The notes below the pieces were generated by a model. It did not search any database. It saw nothing but the letters and a program-made list of their open reading frames with translations, and had not been told where the DNA came from. Below are positions 40,130-49,354 of a stretch of DNA of 54,978 bases, one piece after another. Origin of the DNA: an uncultured Muribaculaceae bacterium (GTDB lineage: Bacteria > Bacteroidota > Bacteroidia > Bacteroidales > Muribaculaceae); the NCBI GenBank assembly GCA_910578385.1, contig CAJTQV010000020.1:1-54978 (forward strand), read 5' to 3'. Both the position numbers and the translations under genes were made by a program. The number at the start of each line of letters is the position of its first letter. The first letter of the stretch is position 1.

Positions 40130-41661
40130 GCCATCTGGAGTACGTAGTTGGAGTCGGCAAGGAACACGTCGCGGCACTCCTTGTCGGTGGCCATGAACTG
40201 GTGCTTGCGCTTCTTGAAGGCGGCCAACGCCTCGTCGTCGTCACTCTCTATCCAGCATGCCTTGTAGAGGCTTATCGGTTCCCAGCGGCACTGGGCGCCA
40301 TATTCGTGCAGCAGACGGTACTGTATGACCTCGAACTGAAGCTGACCCACGGTGCCTATAATCTTGCGTCCGTTGAACTGGTTGGTGAATATCTGCGCCA
40401 CACCCTCGTCCATGAGCTGGTTGATACCCTTCTCAAGCTGCTTGGACTTCATGGGGTCGGCGTTCTCGATATATTTGAACATCTCGGGAGAGAAAGAGGG
40501 GAGACCCTTGAAATGCAGTTCCTCGCCGCCGGTCAGCGTGTCGCCAATCTTGAAGTTGCCGGTGTCGGGAATACCCACGATGTCGCCGGGGAAGGCCTCG
40601 TCGACGATATTCTTCTTCTGCGCCATGAACGCCGTCGGTGCGGCGAAGCGCATCATCTTGCCGTGGCGCACATGCTTGTAATATACGTTGCGCTCGAACT
40701 TGCCGGAGCAGACCTTGACGAAGGCGATACAGCTGCGGTGGTTCGGGTCCATGTTGGCGTGAATCTTGAACACGAAGCCGGTGAATTCCTCCTCTTCGGG
40801 TCGGACCTCGCGCTCCTGTGCCTGAATGGGGCGGGGCGAGGGGGCAATCTCCACGAAGCAGTCCAGAAGCTCCTTCACACCGAATGTGTTTAGAGCCGAA
40901 CCGAAGAACACCGGCGCCATCTCGCCGCGCAGATAAGCCTCCTTGTCGAAGTCGGGATATACGCCCTCGATCAGCTCAAGGTCCTCGCGGAGCTTCGAGG
41001 CGTTCTCCTCGCCGACAAGACGGTCGACCTCGGGGTCGTTCACGTCATCAATCTCCACGCGCTCGCTGACCGTCTGCTTCGAGGGGGTGAAGAGGTCGAG
41101 TCCATGCTCATATATATTGTAGACACCCTTGAAACGGTCGCCCATGTTGATAGGCCATGTGAGCGGGCGGACACCGATCTGAAGTTCCTTCTCAAGCTCG
41201 TCGAGGATGTCGAACGGGTCGCGGCCCTCGCGGTCGAGCTTGTTGACGAAGATTATGACCGGGGTGCGGCGCATGCGGCACACCTCCATCAGGCGGCGGG
41301 TCTGCGTCTCGACACCTTTGGCGGCATCGACCACGATGATTACCGAGTCAACAGCCGTGAGCGTGCGGAACGTGTCTTCGGCGAAGTCCTGGTGACCCGG
41401 AGTGTCGAGGATGTTGATCTTGTAGTCACCGTAATTGAATCCCATCACGGAGGTTGCGACCGAAATGCCACGCTGCTTCTCGATTTCCATCCAGTCGGAG
41501 GTGGCGGTCTTCTTGATCTTGTTGCTCTTCACGGCACCGGCCACATGTATGGCGCCACCGAAGAGAAGAAGTTTCTCGGTGAGGGTTGTCTTACCCGCGT
41601 CGGGGTGGGAGATGATGGCGAATGTGCGCCTGCGTTCTATTTCCTTGTTAAGCTCTTCCAC
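40081..41661 (-). CDS. prfC: Peptide chain release factor 3
   Basis: GTPase that recycles RF1/RF2 from the ribosome. G-domain motifs: SHPDAGKTTLTEKLLLFGGAI, switch II DTPGHQDFAEDTFRTL, and NKLDRE. The RF3-specific C-terminal domain is present. 526 aa is normal. Last gene of DUF4924-rfbD-prfC. The final 16 codons are encoded opposite the end of the acyltransferase gene. Confidence 0.97.
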   Translation of the reverse strand: MEELNKEIERRRTFAIISHPDAGKTTLTEKLLLFGGAIHVAGAVKSNKIKKTATSDWMEIEKQRGISVATSVMGFNYGDYKINILDTPGHQDFAEDTFRTLTAVDSVIIVVDAAKGVETQTRRLMEVCRMRRTPVIIFVNKLDREGRDPFDILDELEKELQIGVRPLTWPINMGDRFKGVYNIYEHGLDLFTPSKQTVSERVEIDDVNDPEVDRLVGEENASKLREDLELIEGVYPDFDKEAYLRGEMAPVFFGSALNTFGVKELLDCFVEIAPSPRPIQAQEREVRPEEEEFTGFVFKIHANMDPNHRSCIAFVKVCSGKFERNVYYKHVRHGKMMRFAAPTAFMAQKKNIVDEAFPGDIVGIPDTGNFKIGDTLTGGEELHFKGLPSFSPEMFKYIENADPMKSKQLEKGINQLMDEGVAQIFTNQFNGRKIIGTVGQLQFEVIQYRLLHEYGAQCRWEPISLYKACWIESDDDEALAAFKKRKHQFMATDKECRDVFLADSNYVLQMAQSDFPKIRFHFASEF

Positions 41662-41734
41662 GAAATGAAGTTGATTGTTGTATTAGGGATGTTTCAGGCA
41701 GCCGCCCCATCGGGGAGCGGCTGCCCGTGATGAA

Positions 41735-42601
41735 TCAGAATTCCACCTTGGCCATTGCCGCGAGGCACTTGCGGAGCGAGTCGCGCCAATAGGGAATCTC
41801 GATGTCGTAGGTATTCTTGATCTTGGCCTTGTTGAGCACGGAATACAGCGGACGTTTGGCCGGTGTCGGGTATGCCGAGGTCGGCACAGGCTTTACCGGG
41901 GTGTTCTTTCCGGCAATCTCAAGGATGGCTTTGGTGAAGTCGTACCATGATGCCACACCCTCGTTGGTATAGTGGTAGATTCCGGGTGTCCATTTCGGGC
42001 TGTTGATCACGGTGTGTATAGCTGCCGCGAGGTCGCCGGCGTAGGTCGGCGAACCTATCTGGTCGGCCACTACGCTGATTTCCGGACGCGAGTCTGCAAG
42101 AGAGAGCATGGTCTTGACGAAGTTCTTGCCGAACTCGGAGTAGAGCCATGCCGTGCGGATGATCATCGCGTTCTGGCAGAAAGAGGTGAGCAGCGCCTCT
42201 CCTTCGAGTTTGGTGCGGCCATATATGCCCTGCGGATAGGGCTCGTCGTTCTCCTCATAAGGACGGCAGTTCTGACCCGAGAACACGTAGTCGGTAGAGA
42301 TATGTATTACTTTCGCCCCATGCTTCGCGGCTGCGGACCCGAGGTTGCCGACAGCTGCGGTGTTGAGGGCCGAAGCGAGAATCTCGTCGGTCTCAGCCTT
42401 GTCGACAGCGGTATATGCGGCGCAGTTCACGATGAAGTCGAAGTCGTTGGCCGCGAGGAATTGCTCCACATCATCGCGGTTGGTGATGTCGAGAGTGTCG
42501 TAATCGGTAAATGTAGCCTCGATTGTAGGATCTTTCTCAATTTCGCGGCGCAGGCTGGAGCCGAGCTGGCCTTTGCAGCCGGTGACAAGTACTTTTTTCA
42601 T
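41735..42601 (-). CDS. rfbD: dTDP-4-dehydrorhamnose reductase
   Basis: Last step of dTDP-L-rhamnose synthesis for O-antigen or capsule. The SDR Rossmann start is VTGCKGQLGSSLRRE, VNCAAYTAVDKAE is the RfbD signature, and the catalytic triad lies in HISTDYVFSG and YGRTKLEGE. 288 aa. The other rml genes are not in the window. It follows the DUF4924 gene by 20 bp. Confidence 0.94.
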   Translation of the reverse strand: MKKVLVTGCKGQLGSSLRREIEKDPTIEATFTDYDTLDITNRDDVEQFLAANDFDFIVNCAAYTAVDKAETDEILASALNTAAVGNLGSAAAKHGAKVIHISTDYVFSGQNCRPYEENDEPYPQGIYGRTKLEGEALLTSFCQNAMIIRTAWLYSEFGKNFVKTMLSLADSRPEISVVADQIGSPTYAGDLAAAIHTVINSPKWTPGIYHYTNEGVASWYDFTKAILEIAGKNTPVKPVPTSAYPTPAKRPLYSVLNKAKIKNTYDIEIPYWRDSLRKCLAAMAKVEF

Positions 42602-42621
42602 GGGACGGGTCTGTTTATATG

Positions 42622-43170
42622 TTAGTCGGTTTCAAGTTCGTTGTTGTAGTCTTTCTTGTAATACCCTGCGAGCTGGGCCAGGAAGCGGGAGATCTGTTTC
42701 GAGGCCCGTGCGGTCTCTTCGGAGATTTCCTTTCCCTGCAGCTTCAGCATGAGCATTCCGTAGAGGGCGTCGAAACAGGTCTCGATCTCATCCTTGCGGT
42801 TCTCCCCCTGACGCGCACGCAGCTCGACAATGAGCGGCAGCGTATTGTAATACTCTGCGGCGTAGGCGGCATATTTCGGGTCGTTCAGCAGCTGACGGTG
42901 CAGACGCTCGATGTCGTTGAGCGTGTTGATGTTCAGCTGGAGGTGCCCTGATTTCTCCTTCCCTTCGCGGCGCATCATGTCGATGAGCGACTCGTACCAG
43001 TCGCGCATCTGTCGCCGGGTGGCTTCGTCGAGCCCCTCGTAACGGTCTATCAGGTTCTTCTGTATCTTGTCGATATCGAGACCATACGCGCGTATGATGT
43101 CTTCAATCTGCCACATGTAGAGCAGATATTCCGCGATGTTCTCTCTCTTTTTTGCCGATGCGGTAATCAT
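42622..43170 (-). CDS. DUF4924 family protein
   Basis: A 182-aa helical protein with EYLLYMWQIEDIIRAYGLDIDKIQKNLI, LQLNINTLNDIERLHRQLL and DEIETCFDALYGMLMLKLQGKEIS, matching DUF4924. Function unknown. ATG 43,170 is chosen because the promoter at 43,189-43,220 puts the transcript start near 43,182, downstream of the alternative ATG at 43,191. First gene of an operon with rfbD and prfC. Confidence 0.82.
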   Translation of the reverse strand: MITASAKKRENIAEYLLYMWQIEDIIRAYGLDIDKIQKNLIDRYEGLDEATRRQMRDWYESLIDMMRREGKEKSGHLQLNINTLNDIERLHRQLLNDPKYAAYAAEYYNTLPLIVELRARQGENRKDEIETCFDALYGMLMLKLQGKEISEETARASKQISRFLAQLAGYYKKDYNNELETD

Positions 43171-43188
43171 TGGGTCTGAATTTATGTG

Positions 43189-43220
43189 CAAATTTACTAA
43201 AAAATGTGCTGTTACACAAC
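43189..43220 (-). promoter_or_regulatory. Promoter of DUF4924-rfbD-prfC
   Basis: Minus-strand TTG (43,220-43,218), 21 nt, TAAATTTG (43,196-43,189). Confidence 0.68.
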
Positions 43221-43284
43221 TTAAACAACAAATGTGCCCGTTGTTCCGTCGGTCAGGTCATTAAATTTGATCCCATACAGCAGA

Positions 43285-43313
43285 TGCGCCCGGACTTCAG
43301 TTGTCCGGGCGCA
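43285..43313 (-). terminator. Hairpin after the amylase gene
   Basis: A perfect 11-bp stem TGCGCCCGGAC/GTCCGGGCGCA with a 7-nt loop, 38 bp past the amylase stop. The T-tract is weak on the minus strand. Confidence 0.7.
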
Positions 43314-43350
43314 CACATTATACAGGGTATTGATTATGATGAGGTCGAAA

Positions 43351-46350
43351 TCAGAGCACCACTTTCTTGCCGGCCACGATGTAGAGACCGCGGGGCAGTT
43401 CGATGGTGTTGTAGCCGATGTGGAGGTCGAGCGGGAGGCTGACGCCGTCGAGACGGACCACATTGACCGTGCAGGCCTCGGGAGTCTCGATGAAGAGCTT
43501 GTGGTCGCGCACGCTCACCTTGAGCGAGCTTTCGGAAACCGTGTTGGCCTTCACGCCGGTAGTGACACCGGAGAATCCCTGGGCATTATAGATACCGTTG
43601 TGGTAGAATTGCAGATTGGCTGTCTGAGGCGTGCCGTTGTTGCTGAAGATAATCATCAGATTGGGTGTCTCGTTGGTGACAGCTGCCGATACCTTGTAGT
43701 AGCCTGTCTCGGGATCCACGCTGAGGCTCTGGCCCGGCCAAGTGCCGCCTGTGTAGTTCTTGTCACCGTCTGCTGCATCCCAGATCCAGGCGTTGACAGA
43801 ACCCCACTTTGCATCGGAGTTGTCGAAATATGCCACCCATACGCCATCTTCCGGTGCTGTCGGGCCGGTGTAGGGGTCGTCGGGAATCTCTCCTGCACCC
43901 TCGATAGTCTTCTGGTAACCGGCCGATGTGTAGTAGCCACCGTTGGTCCACTCCCAGTCGTCAGTCTGAGCGCCGTTGCAGCTGAAGATAAGACCTGACT
44001 TCTCGGGAATCTTGCCCTCGCCGGTGTAAGTCCACTTGTAGACATTGTTTCCAAGGTAGGTCATGTAAGAACCGGGCCATGCGCCGGCGAAGTTGTTGCC
44101 GTTGTTCCAAACGTAAGCGTTGATGCCTTTCCAGCCGTTGTCGGCCTCGAAGAACACTGCCTGCTCACCTTCAGCCATAGAGGGTGCGATAGGCTCGTCG
44201 GGCTCGGTGATCTCACCGCCGCCACCACCACCGTTGGGCTTCTCTGTCCATGTCTCGGCGGGCATTGTCTCGTCAGGCCATTCCTCCCAGGGCTGGTCAA
44301 CCGAAGCTGTCGCGTAGAGGTATTTGCCATCCTCGCCGACCTTGCCGGGAGCGGGAGTCTTGGTTGTGTCGAGCACGTACACACGGAGGTTACCCTTGCC
44401 CGAGCATGTTGCGGTCAGCTTGCCGTCGGTCACGACTTTCTTGTCGCCTGTGATCGCATCGATATAGGTGCCGTTGAGAACACCTGTGAATGTGGCGTTT
44501 CCGGAAATGGTCACGAGCACATAAGAGTCGGTGTTGGCATCGGTGTAACGGCGTTTGAAGGCCATGTCGCCCGAGCAGCCCTCGTTGCTGTACTGTCCCT
44601 TGCGGAGAGCGGGGACTGCGGCGCGTATCTTGTTCAGACGCTGTATGTGGCGTGCGAGCGGGTAGGAGAGAGAGGAGGCCATGTTGCCGGTAGCTCCGGT
44701 GTACTCGGCGAAGTCGGTCACGTTGACATCACCCTCGATGTAACCGCCGAAATATGCTCGGCCGGTGTTATTGAGGGGCTCGATAGCGCCCTTGTCCATG
44801 ATTTTGCCCTTCTGGAACTCGACTTCCGAACCGTAGTAGAGGCAAGGGATTCCACGGAATGTGAACATCAGCGAGAGATTCTCGGCCCATGATGCCTGGT
44901 CGCCGTTGTAACGGACATCGCTGCCGGGACCGTAGTCATGAGAGTCTACGTATACCACGTTATAGGTGGCATCGTTGTAGAGGTTGTCTTGCGAGTGGAC
45001 ACCATATGCACCCTTGGCGGAACCGTAGTTCCAATGCATCGCGAAGTCAATGACGCTCAGACCGGAGTAGTCACTGTAGTCGGGAGTGTGATATTCGTTG
45101 CCGTTGAGCTTGGCGTTGTCGCTGCTGCGGAGAATCGAAGCGGCGTGGCCGAGGTCGTCGGCTGCCTGCTTGTGGCATGATTCCCAGTTGGTATGGCCGC
45201 TCACGGTCTCGTAATCGGCTGACCCCTCGGTTGGAGTGGGGATGGCAACCACGCTGTCCCATGACTTGGCATCGTAGTCCCACGCGTAGTCCTTGTTCTC
45301 CTTCCAGGTGTAGTAGCAGGGAGAGCAGTTGTAGTTCTGTCCACGGTAGATAACTTCATTTGAGCGTGCGCAGACCTCGCCGTACATGAAGAAAGGAGTG
45401 TTGCCACGCTTTGCCTTGGCCTCGGGGCTGTCGGCAGCGGCGAGGAACTGCGGAAGGAAATTCTTGTTGAACGACAGGCGCGGAATATGTCCTGCTGTGT
45501 CGATACGGAATCCGTCCACACCCATCTTGATGAAGCGTGAGTAGCAGTCGATCAGATAGTTCGTCACCGCCGGGTTCTCGGTGTTGAGGTCCACGCAGTC
45601 GCCGGCGATCTGTCCCCACCAGCGGGAGGGGTCGTCCCAGTCGAACCAAGCCTTGTGGTGATAGTAGTTGTGGATGTCTTTGTTAGTGAAGTCAGAGTTC
45701 TTCATCAAGGCCAGACGGCTGTCATACTGCGACTTGGCGGGGAGCTGGAGATAGTTGTCGGGGAGCACGCCGCCGTTGCTGACCGTGCGGGGAATCATCG
45801 AGGCGTTGATGTCGGCCAGGTCTTTTGTGTAGTCCTTGTCGAACATCGGGGCGAGGTTGCTCTCGCCGAAGTTTCCTGTGTGCTGGATCACGATGTCGAG
45901 AATGAGCTTCATGCCGCGCTTGTGAACCTCGTCGATAAGCTTCTGGAAAGCCACTTCGGCATCGGCTGCCGTAGCGTCTTTCGACACGTAGCGGTGGTCA
46001 ACTTTCGAGAAGTCGAGAGCATGGTAGCCGTGGTAGTCGAGACCCGATGCGTTCTCTACGACAGGAGTGATCCATACGGCTGTGAAACCGAGGGCCTTGA
46101 TGTAGTCGAGCTTGTCGATGAGTCCCTGGAAGTCACCGCGCCATTCGGGATCCTGGACGTTTAGGACGCCATCCCAGCAATACACGTTGTTGTTGGGGTC
46201 ACCGTCGTAGAAACGGGTTGTCATCGCGAAGTAGATAGTCTCGTCGCGGAAGTCTGTGCGGTCGCCGACAAAAGTTGCGGCGTTGGCGGTCATGGCACTT
46301 GTGGCCAGGACAGCTCCGTACAGCATACTTTTAAGTAAATCCATGGTCAT
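43351..46350 (-). CDS. Secreted alpha-amylase-family glycoside hydrolase (GH13) with starch-binding modules
   Basis: 999 aa. The signal peptide ends ANA at residue 24. The GH13 barrel covers ~30-500: region I DIVIQHTGN, nucleophile Asp284 in GFRIDTAGH, acid/base Glu325 in FMYGEVCAR, Asp472 in VDSHD. A beta domain follows, then a Gly6 linker (~710), two CBM26-like starch-binding modules (VFFEADNGWKGINAYVWNNG near 735; VAYFDNSDAKWGSVNAWIWD near 855) and a C-terminal sorting-type domain ending LPRGLYIVAGKKVVL. Probably degrades starch or glycogen outside the cell. ATG 46,344 is an alternative start. No sus genes are adjacent. Confidence 0.93.
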   Translation of the reverse strand: MTMDLLKSMLYGAVLATSAMTANAATFVGDRTDFRDETIYFAMTTRFYDGDPNNNVYCWDGVLNVQDPEWRGDFQGLIDKLDYIKALGFTAVWITPVVENASGLDYHGYHALDFSKVDHRYVSKDATAADAEVAFQKLIDEVHKRGMKLILDIVIQHTGNFGESNLAPMFDKDYTKDLADINASMIPRTVSNGGVLPDNYLQLPAKSQYDSRLALMKNSDFTNKDIHNYYHHKAWFDWDDPSRWWGQIAGDCVDLNTENPAVTNYLIDCYSRFIKMGVDGFRIDTAGHIPRLSFNKNFLPQFLAAADSPEAKAKRGNTPFFMYGEVCARSNEVIYRGQNYNCSPCYYTWKENKDYAWDYDAKSWDSVVAIPTPTEGSADYETVSGHTNWESCHKQAADDLGHAASILRSSDNAKLNGNEYHTPDYSDYSGLSVIDFAMHWNYGSAKGAYGVHSQDNLYNDATYNVVYVDSHDYGPGSDVRYNGDQASWAENLSLMFTFRGIPCLYYGSEVEFQKGKIMDKGAIEPLNNTGRAYFGGYIEGDVNVTDFAEYTGATGNMASSLSYPLARHIQRLNKIRAAVPALRKGQYSNEGCSGDMAFKRRYTDANTDSYVLVTISGNATFTGVLNGTYIDAITGDKKVVTDGKLTATCSGKGNLRVYVLDTTKTPAPGKVGEDGKYLYATASVDQPWEEWPDETMPAETWTEKPNGGGGGGEITEPDEPIAPSMAEGEQAVFFEADNGWKGINAYVWNNGNNFAGAWPGSYMTYLGNNVYKWTYTGEGKIPEKSGLIFSCNGAQTDDWEWTNGGYYTSAGYQKTIEGAGEIPDDPYTGPTAPEDGVWVAYFDNSDAKWGSVNAWIWDAADGDKNYTGGTWPGQSLSVDPETGYYKVSAAVTNETPNLMIIFSNNGTPQTANLQFYHNGIYNAQGFSGVTTGVKANTVSESSLKVSVRDHKLFIETPEACTVNVVRLDGVSLPLDLHIGYNTIELPRGLYIVAGKKVVL

Positions 46351-46450
46351 GTAGTTACTGTTGTATATGTAGGTTAAAAATTAGTAGGCTTGAAAGCTGG
46401 TAGTAGGTTAACGGTCGCATGTGGAAGATGACCTTCTCATGACATGCAAT

Positions 46451-46472
46451 CATGAAACATTTGCGTTTCATG
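46451..46472. promoter_or_regulatory. Palindromic operator candidate at the amylase start point
   Basis: CATGAAAC, 6-nt spacer, GTTTCATG. It ends 3 bp from the -7 box and covers the predicted transcription start of the amylase gene, a typical repressor position. TGAAAC/GTTTCA half-sites resemble LacI-family operators. Confidence 0.5.
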
Positions 46473-46474
46473 GG

Positions 46475-46505
46475 CAAAATTATAACAATTATATATTATG
46501 AACAA
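46475..46505 (-). promoter_or_regulatory. Promoter of the amylase gene
   Basis: Minus-strand TTG (46,505-46,503), 20 nt, TAATTTTG (46,482-46,475). The leader to the ATG would be about 118 nt. Confidence 0.68.
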
Positions 46506-46589
46506 TGATGAGGTGGTAAACGTCGGGAATGTATTGGTCAAGGTGTGCAAAGGGCAAAGAAGGTATGGGACATCGCGTAAGTAGATACG

Positions 46590-46622
46590 GTGTAGGTAGT
46601 GTGTAGATAGTGTGTAGATGTA
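46590..46622. repeat. Tandem repeat, 11-bp unit x3
   Basis: GTGTAGGTAGT, GTGTAGATAGT, GTGTAGATGTA in the 46,351-46,737 spacer, which otherwise holds only the amylase promoter. Confidence 0.7.
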
Positions 46623-46737
46623 GTACTTGGAACAATTTGTTATGTGTTGGATTTTTATTTAAATTTGTGTTTTAATGATGGACGGCTGTTGATGAGGGTT
46701 GAAAAGACCCGTAAACAGGTGTCCGGTATATAAAATT

Positions 46738-47631
46738 ATGAGTATGGTAAGTATCACTTATATATGGCATGACTGCTTCGTGGTCAGCACCCCGGTGGCG
46801 GTGCTGGTGTTCGATTATTGGCTCGACACCGACGGTGGAGCCGCTGCGCACCCGGCTTTTCTTGATATCACGGACCGGGACAAGCCGCTGTATGTGTTGG
46901 TGAGTCACGGTCACAAGGACCATTTCAATCCTGATATATTCTCTTGGGCAGCCGACTTTCCGAATGTACATTATATTGTGAGCAAGGATGTGATGAAGCG
47001 GATACGCCATGTGGTGAGCGCGACATCGGTTTATTCGGGTCCGAAGGTCAGTCCTTCGCAGGTGACTGCGCTGCGTCCCGGCGAGGAATTTTCGGATGGC
47101 CGTGTGCGGGTGGCGGCTTTTCCCTCGACCGACATCGGCAACTCCTATATAGTGGAGTGTGACGGCCGTCGCATCTTCCACGCCGGCGACCTCAACGCGT
47201 GGATATGGAAAGATGAATCGACCGAGCAGGAGGTGAGGAAGGCGCTTGGTGACTACCGTGCTTGTCTGCGCGACATATCGGCGTGGTTGAAAGCGAATCC
47301 CGTATCAACGGTGCCAGAGGCCATGCCCCCGGTGCAAGGTGCGGCAGCCCCGGTGCAAGATGCCGGAAGAATCGATTTCTGTTTCTTCCCGGTTGATTCG
47401 CGCATCGGCACAGATTACTTCACCGGAGCTTCGATATTTGTGCGTGAGTTCGATGTGGTGCGGTTCTTCCCGATGCACTTCGCCCTCGGCGATGAGGAGG
47501 AGCGTCGTCAGCGCCGCGCCGATGCCCTCCGTTTCGGGCGTTACGCCAACCCCGCCCGGGGCGAATACATCCCCCTCGCCCTCCCCGGCTCCACCTACCT
47601 CTGCGCCGATACCAACGATTTTAACAGTTGA
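46738..47631 (+). CDS. MBL-fold metal-dependent hydrolase
   Basis: A 297-aa metallo-beta-lactamase-fold protein of the UlaG/YtnP-like broad group. The metal motif is VLVSHGHKDHFNPD, with a second ligand in IFHAGDLNAWIW and a late His in FFPMHFALGDEEE. Substrate unknown. ATG 46,738 (MSMVSITYIWH) is chosen; an in-frame ATG at 46,699 adds 13 residues ahead of the beta-lactamase fold. A spacer of ~200 bp without visible features separates it from the next gene. Confidence 0.85.
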   Translation: MSMVSITYIWHDCFVVSTPVAVLVFDYWLDTDGGAAAHPAFLDITDRDKPLYVLVSHGHKDHFNPDIFSWAADFPNVHYIVSKDVMKRIRHVVSATSVYSGPKVSPSQVTALRPGEEFSDGRVRVAAFPSTDIGNSYIVECDGRRIFHAGDLNAWIWKDESTEQEVRKALGDYRACLRDISAWLKANPVSTVPEAMPPVQGAAAPVQDAGRIDFCFFPVDSRIGTDYFTGASIFVREFDVVRFFPMHFALGDEEERRQRRADALRFGRYANPARGEYIPLALPGSTYLCADTNDFNS

Positions 47632-47830
47632 GTATTAAAATTCAGTGGCGGGATGACGGGTTGTGCAAAAAGATGTTAAAACGGCGGTTGGGGCGTGGAA
47701 GTTTTTGAACGGGTGTTGTTATTAAGGCATAGATAGATCTTATTGAGGTCTGGACCAAAGGAAAAGAAATTTTCCCAAAGCAGATTCCCCAAGGATCGAA
47801 AGAATATTAACTTCTTAAGATTCCACTACA

Positions 47831-48337
47831 ATGGCTGAAAAACAACAATTCAAACAGAGACTTCTTGGTCTTCAGGGAAACCTGTTCAATTTCGCATGTC
47901 AGCTGACCGCCGACCGTGAGGCAGCTCAGGACCTCGTGCAGGACACCACTCTCAAGGTGCTCGACAATGAGGAGAAATATGTTGACAATGTCAACTTCAA
48001 GGGCTGGGTGTTCACCATCATGCGTAACATCTTCATCAACAACTACCGCCGTCAGGTGCGTTCGGCAACGGTGATTGACACCACCGAAGACCTCTACCAC
48101 CTCAATCTCTCGCAGGAGTCAGGTCTCTCCACCCCGGAGGGTTCATACGCCGCCAAGGAGATCTCGGTAGCCATCAACGCCTTCTCCAACGAGTACAAGC
48201 AGCCCTTCACGATGTACATCGCCGGCTACAAGTACAGCGAGATTGCCGAGAAGATGGGTCTCCCCCTCGGCACGGTCAAGAGCCGTATCTTCTTTGCACG
48301 CAAGCGTCTGCAGGGTCTTCTGAAAGACTATCGCTGA
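47831..48337 (+). CDS. RNA polymerase ECF sigma factor, RpoE-like (paralogue 1)
   Basis: 168 aa. Region 2: LTADREAAQDLVQDTTLKVLDNEEKY and GWVFTIMRNIFINNYRR. Region 4 HTH: YKYSEIAEKMGLPLGTVKSRIFFARKRLQGLL. No anti-sigma gene is adjacent. About 60% of residues appear shared with the paralogue at 53,453 by eye. The regulon is unknown. Confidence 0.94.
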   Translation: MAEKQQFKQRLLGLQGNLFNFACQLTADREAAQDLVQDTTLKVLDNEEKYVDNVNFKGWVFTIMRNIFINNYRRQVRSATVIDTTEDLYHLNLSQESGLSTPEGSYAAKEISVAINAFSNEYKQPFTMYIAGYKYSEIAEKMGLPLGTVKSRIFFARKRLQGLLKDYR

Positions 48338-48411
48338 CCTCGTAGCAGAGGAATGACCGCAAAATTACGCGGCTTCGCGCCACGCGCATTTTCAGCCATT
48401 AAAAAATATTT

Positions 48412-48443
48412 GATGACACGCACTTTGCGTGTCATCTTTTTTT
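48412..48443 (+). terminator. Intrinsic terminator after ECF sigma 1
   Basis: A perfect 11-bp stem GATGACACGCA/TGCGTGTCATC, loop CTT, then seven T. Confidence 0.92.
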
Positions 48444-48453
48444 GTTAACTTTG
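48425..48453 (+). promoter_or_regulatory. Promoter of divIC operon, overlapping the terminator
   Basis: TTG (48,425-48,427), 18 nt, TAACTTTG (48,446-48,453). The -33 element lies inside the preceding terminator stem. Confidence 0.6.
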
Positions 48454-48548
48454 CAAGTTGAAGCGGTGTGCGTTGCCCTGTACGCGACATATGCCGCCCG
48501 ATGCCCTCTCCATGCAGGAGCGTGGCTTTCAGGATGTGATTTGGATAA

Positions 48549-48863
48549 ATGAGTGACAAGATAAAGAAACTGAACTTCTGGGTGAGACGCCGCTCGCATC
48601 TCGCCGTCATTGCCATAGGCTCGCTTGTGATAGCTCTACTCTTCCTCAACGAGGATGCCTCGTGGGAACATAACATGGAGTATCAGGAGCAGATCAAGGC
48701 CCTGAACGAGGAGATAAAGACATGCAATGACTCTGCCGAGTATTACCGCGTGCAGCGTCAGCAGCTCCTGACCGGAACCGAGGAACTGGAGCAGCTCGCG
48801 CGCGAGGAATACCGTATGCAGAAAGCCACGGAAGACGTTTTCATAATAAAACATGCAAAATGA
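48549..48863 (+). CDS. Septum formation initiator (FtsB/DivIC-like)
   Basis: A 104-aa bitopic protein: short cytoplasmic basic segment, membrane helix LAVIAIGSLVIALLFL (~18-34), then a coiled coil (EYQEQIKALNEEIKTCNDSAEYYRVQRQQLLTGTEELEQLAREEYRM) ending in the DivIC-type FIIKH. Part of the divisome. Overlaps the next gene by 4 nt. Confidence 0.87.
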   Translation: MSDKIKKLNFWVRRRSHLAVIAIGSLVIALLFLNEDASWEHNMEYQEQIKALNEEIKTCNDSAEYYRVQRQQLLTGTEELEQLAREEYRMQKATEDVFIIKHAK

Positions 48864-49351
48864 AAGGAAAAGATAACAGCGCAAGGCCGGCTGACCGCTC
48901 ACGTGTGAGGCGCGCTATGGAACCACTCGCCACTTTCGGACTCATTCTGGTTGCTGCCGGTCTGGTAGCTCCCTTCGCGAGTTTCGACAACACGTGGGTG
49001 ACGGTGATGTTCAAATGGGTGTTCGCCGTCGGCGCGGTCACCTTTACCGCAGCCCGTATAGCGGGTTCGCTTGGCCGCGACGAGAGTTTCCGGGTGCGCC
49101 GTCTGCGCCGCATGGAGACTTGGGCAGGTATTGCCTTCTGCATAGGTGCCTTCTTCTGGTTCTACAACTCGGCGAAGATCGACAGCGATGTGCTGACGTT
49201 CCGTATGCTCAACGAGACGATCCTCTTCACTCTGGCCGGTGCCCTGATACAGCTCGTTTCTTCGTGGCTGCTGTCGTCTGCGCTGCGCAAGGAGGAGAAA
49301 GCCCGTCAGGAGAAAGCTTCGGGAAAAGGGGAGGATAAAGGGAACGACTGA
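48860..49351 (+). CDS. Integral membrane protein of unknown function
   Basis: 163 aa with four hydrophobic segments, at about residues 21-40, 48-68, 86-104 and 118-142, and a charged C-terminal tail (RKEEKARQEKASGKGEDKG). Conserved position between divIC and coaX is suggestive, but no function is known. coaX starts 3 bp after its stop. Confidence 0.66.
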   Translation: MKGKDNSARPADRSRVRRAMEPLATFGLILVAAGLVAPFASFDNTWVTVMFKWVFAVGAVTFTAARIAGSLGRDESFRVRRLRRMETWAGIAFCIGAFFWFYNSAKIDSDVLTFRMLNETILFTLAGALIQLVSSWLLSSALRKEEKARQEKASGKGEDKGND

Positions 49352-49354
49352 CAG

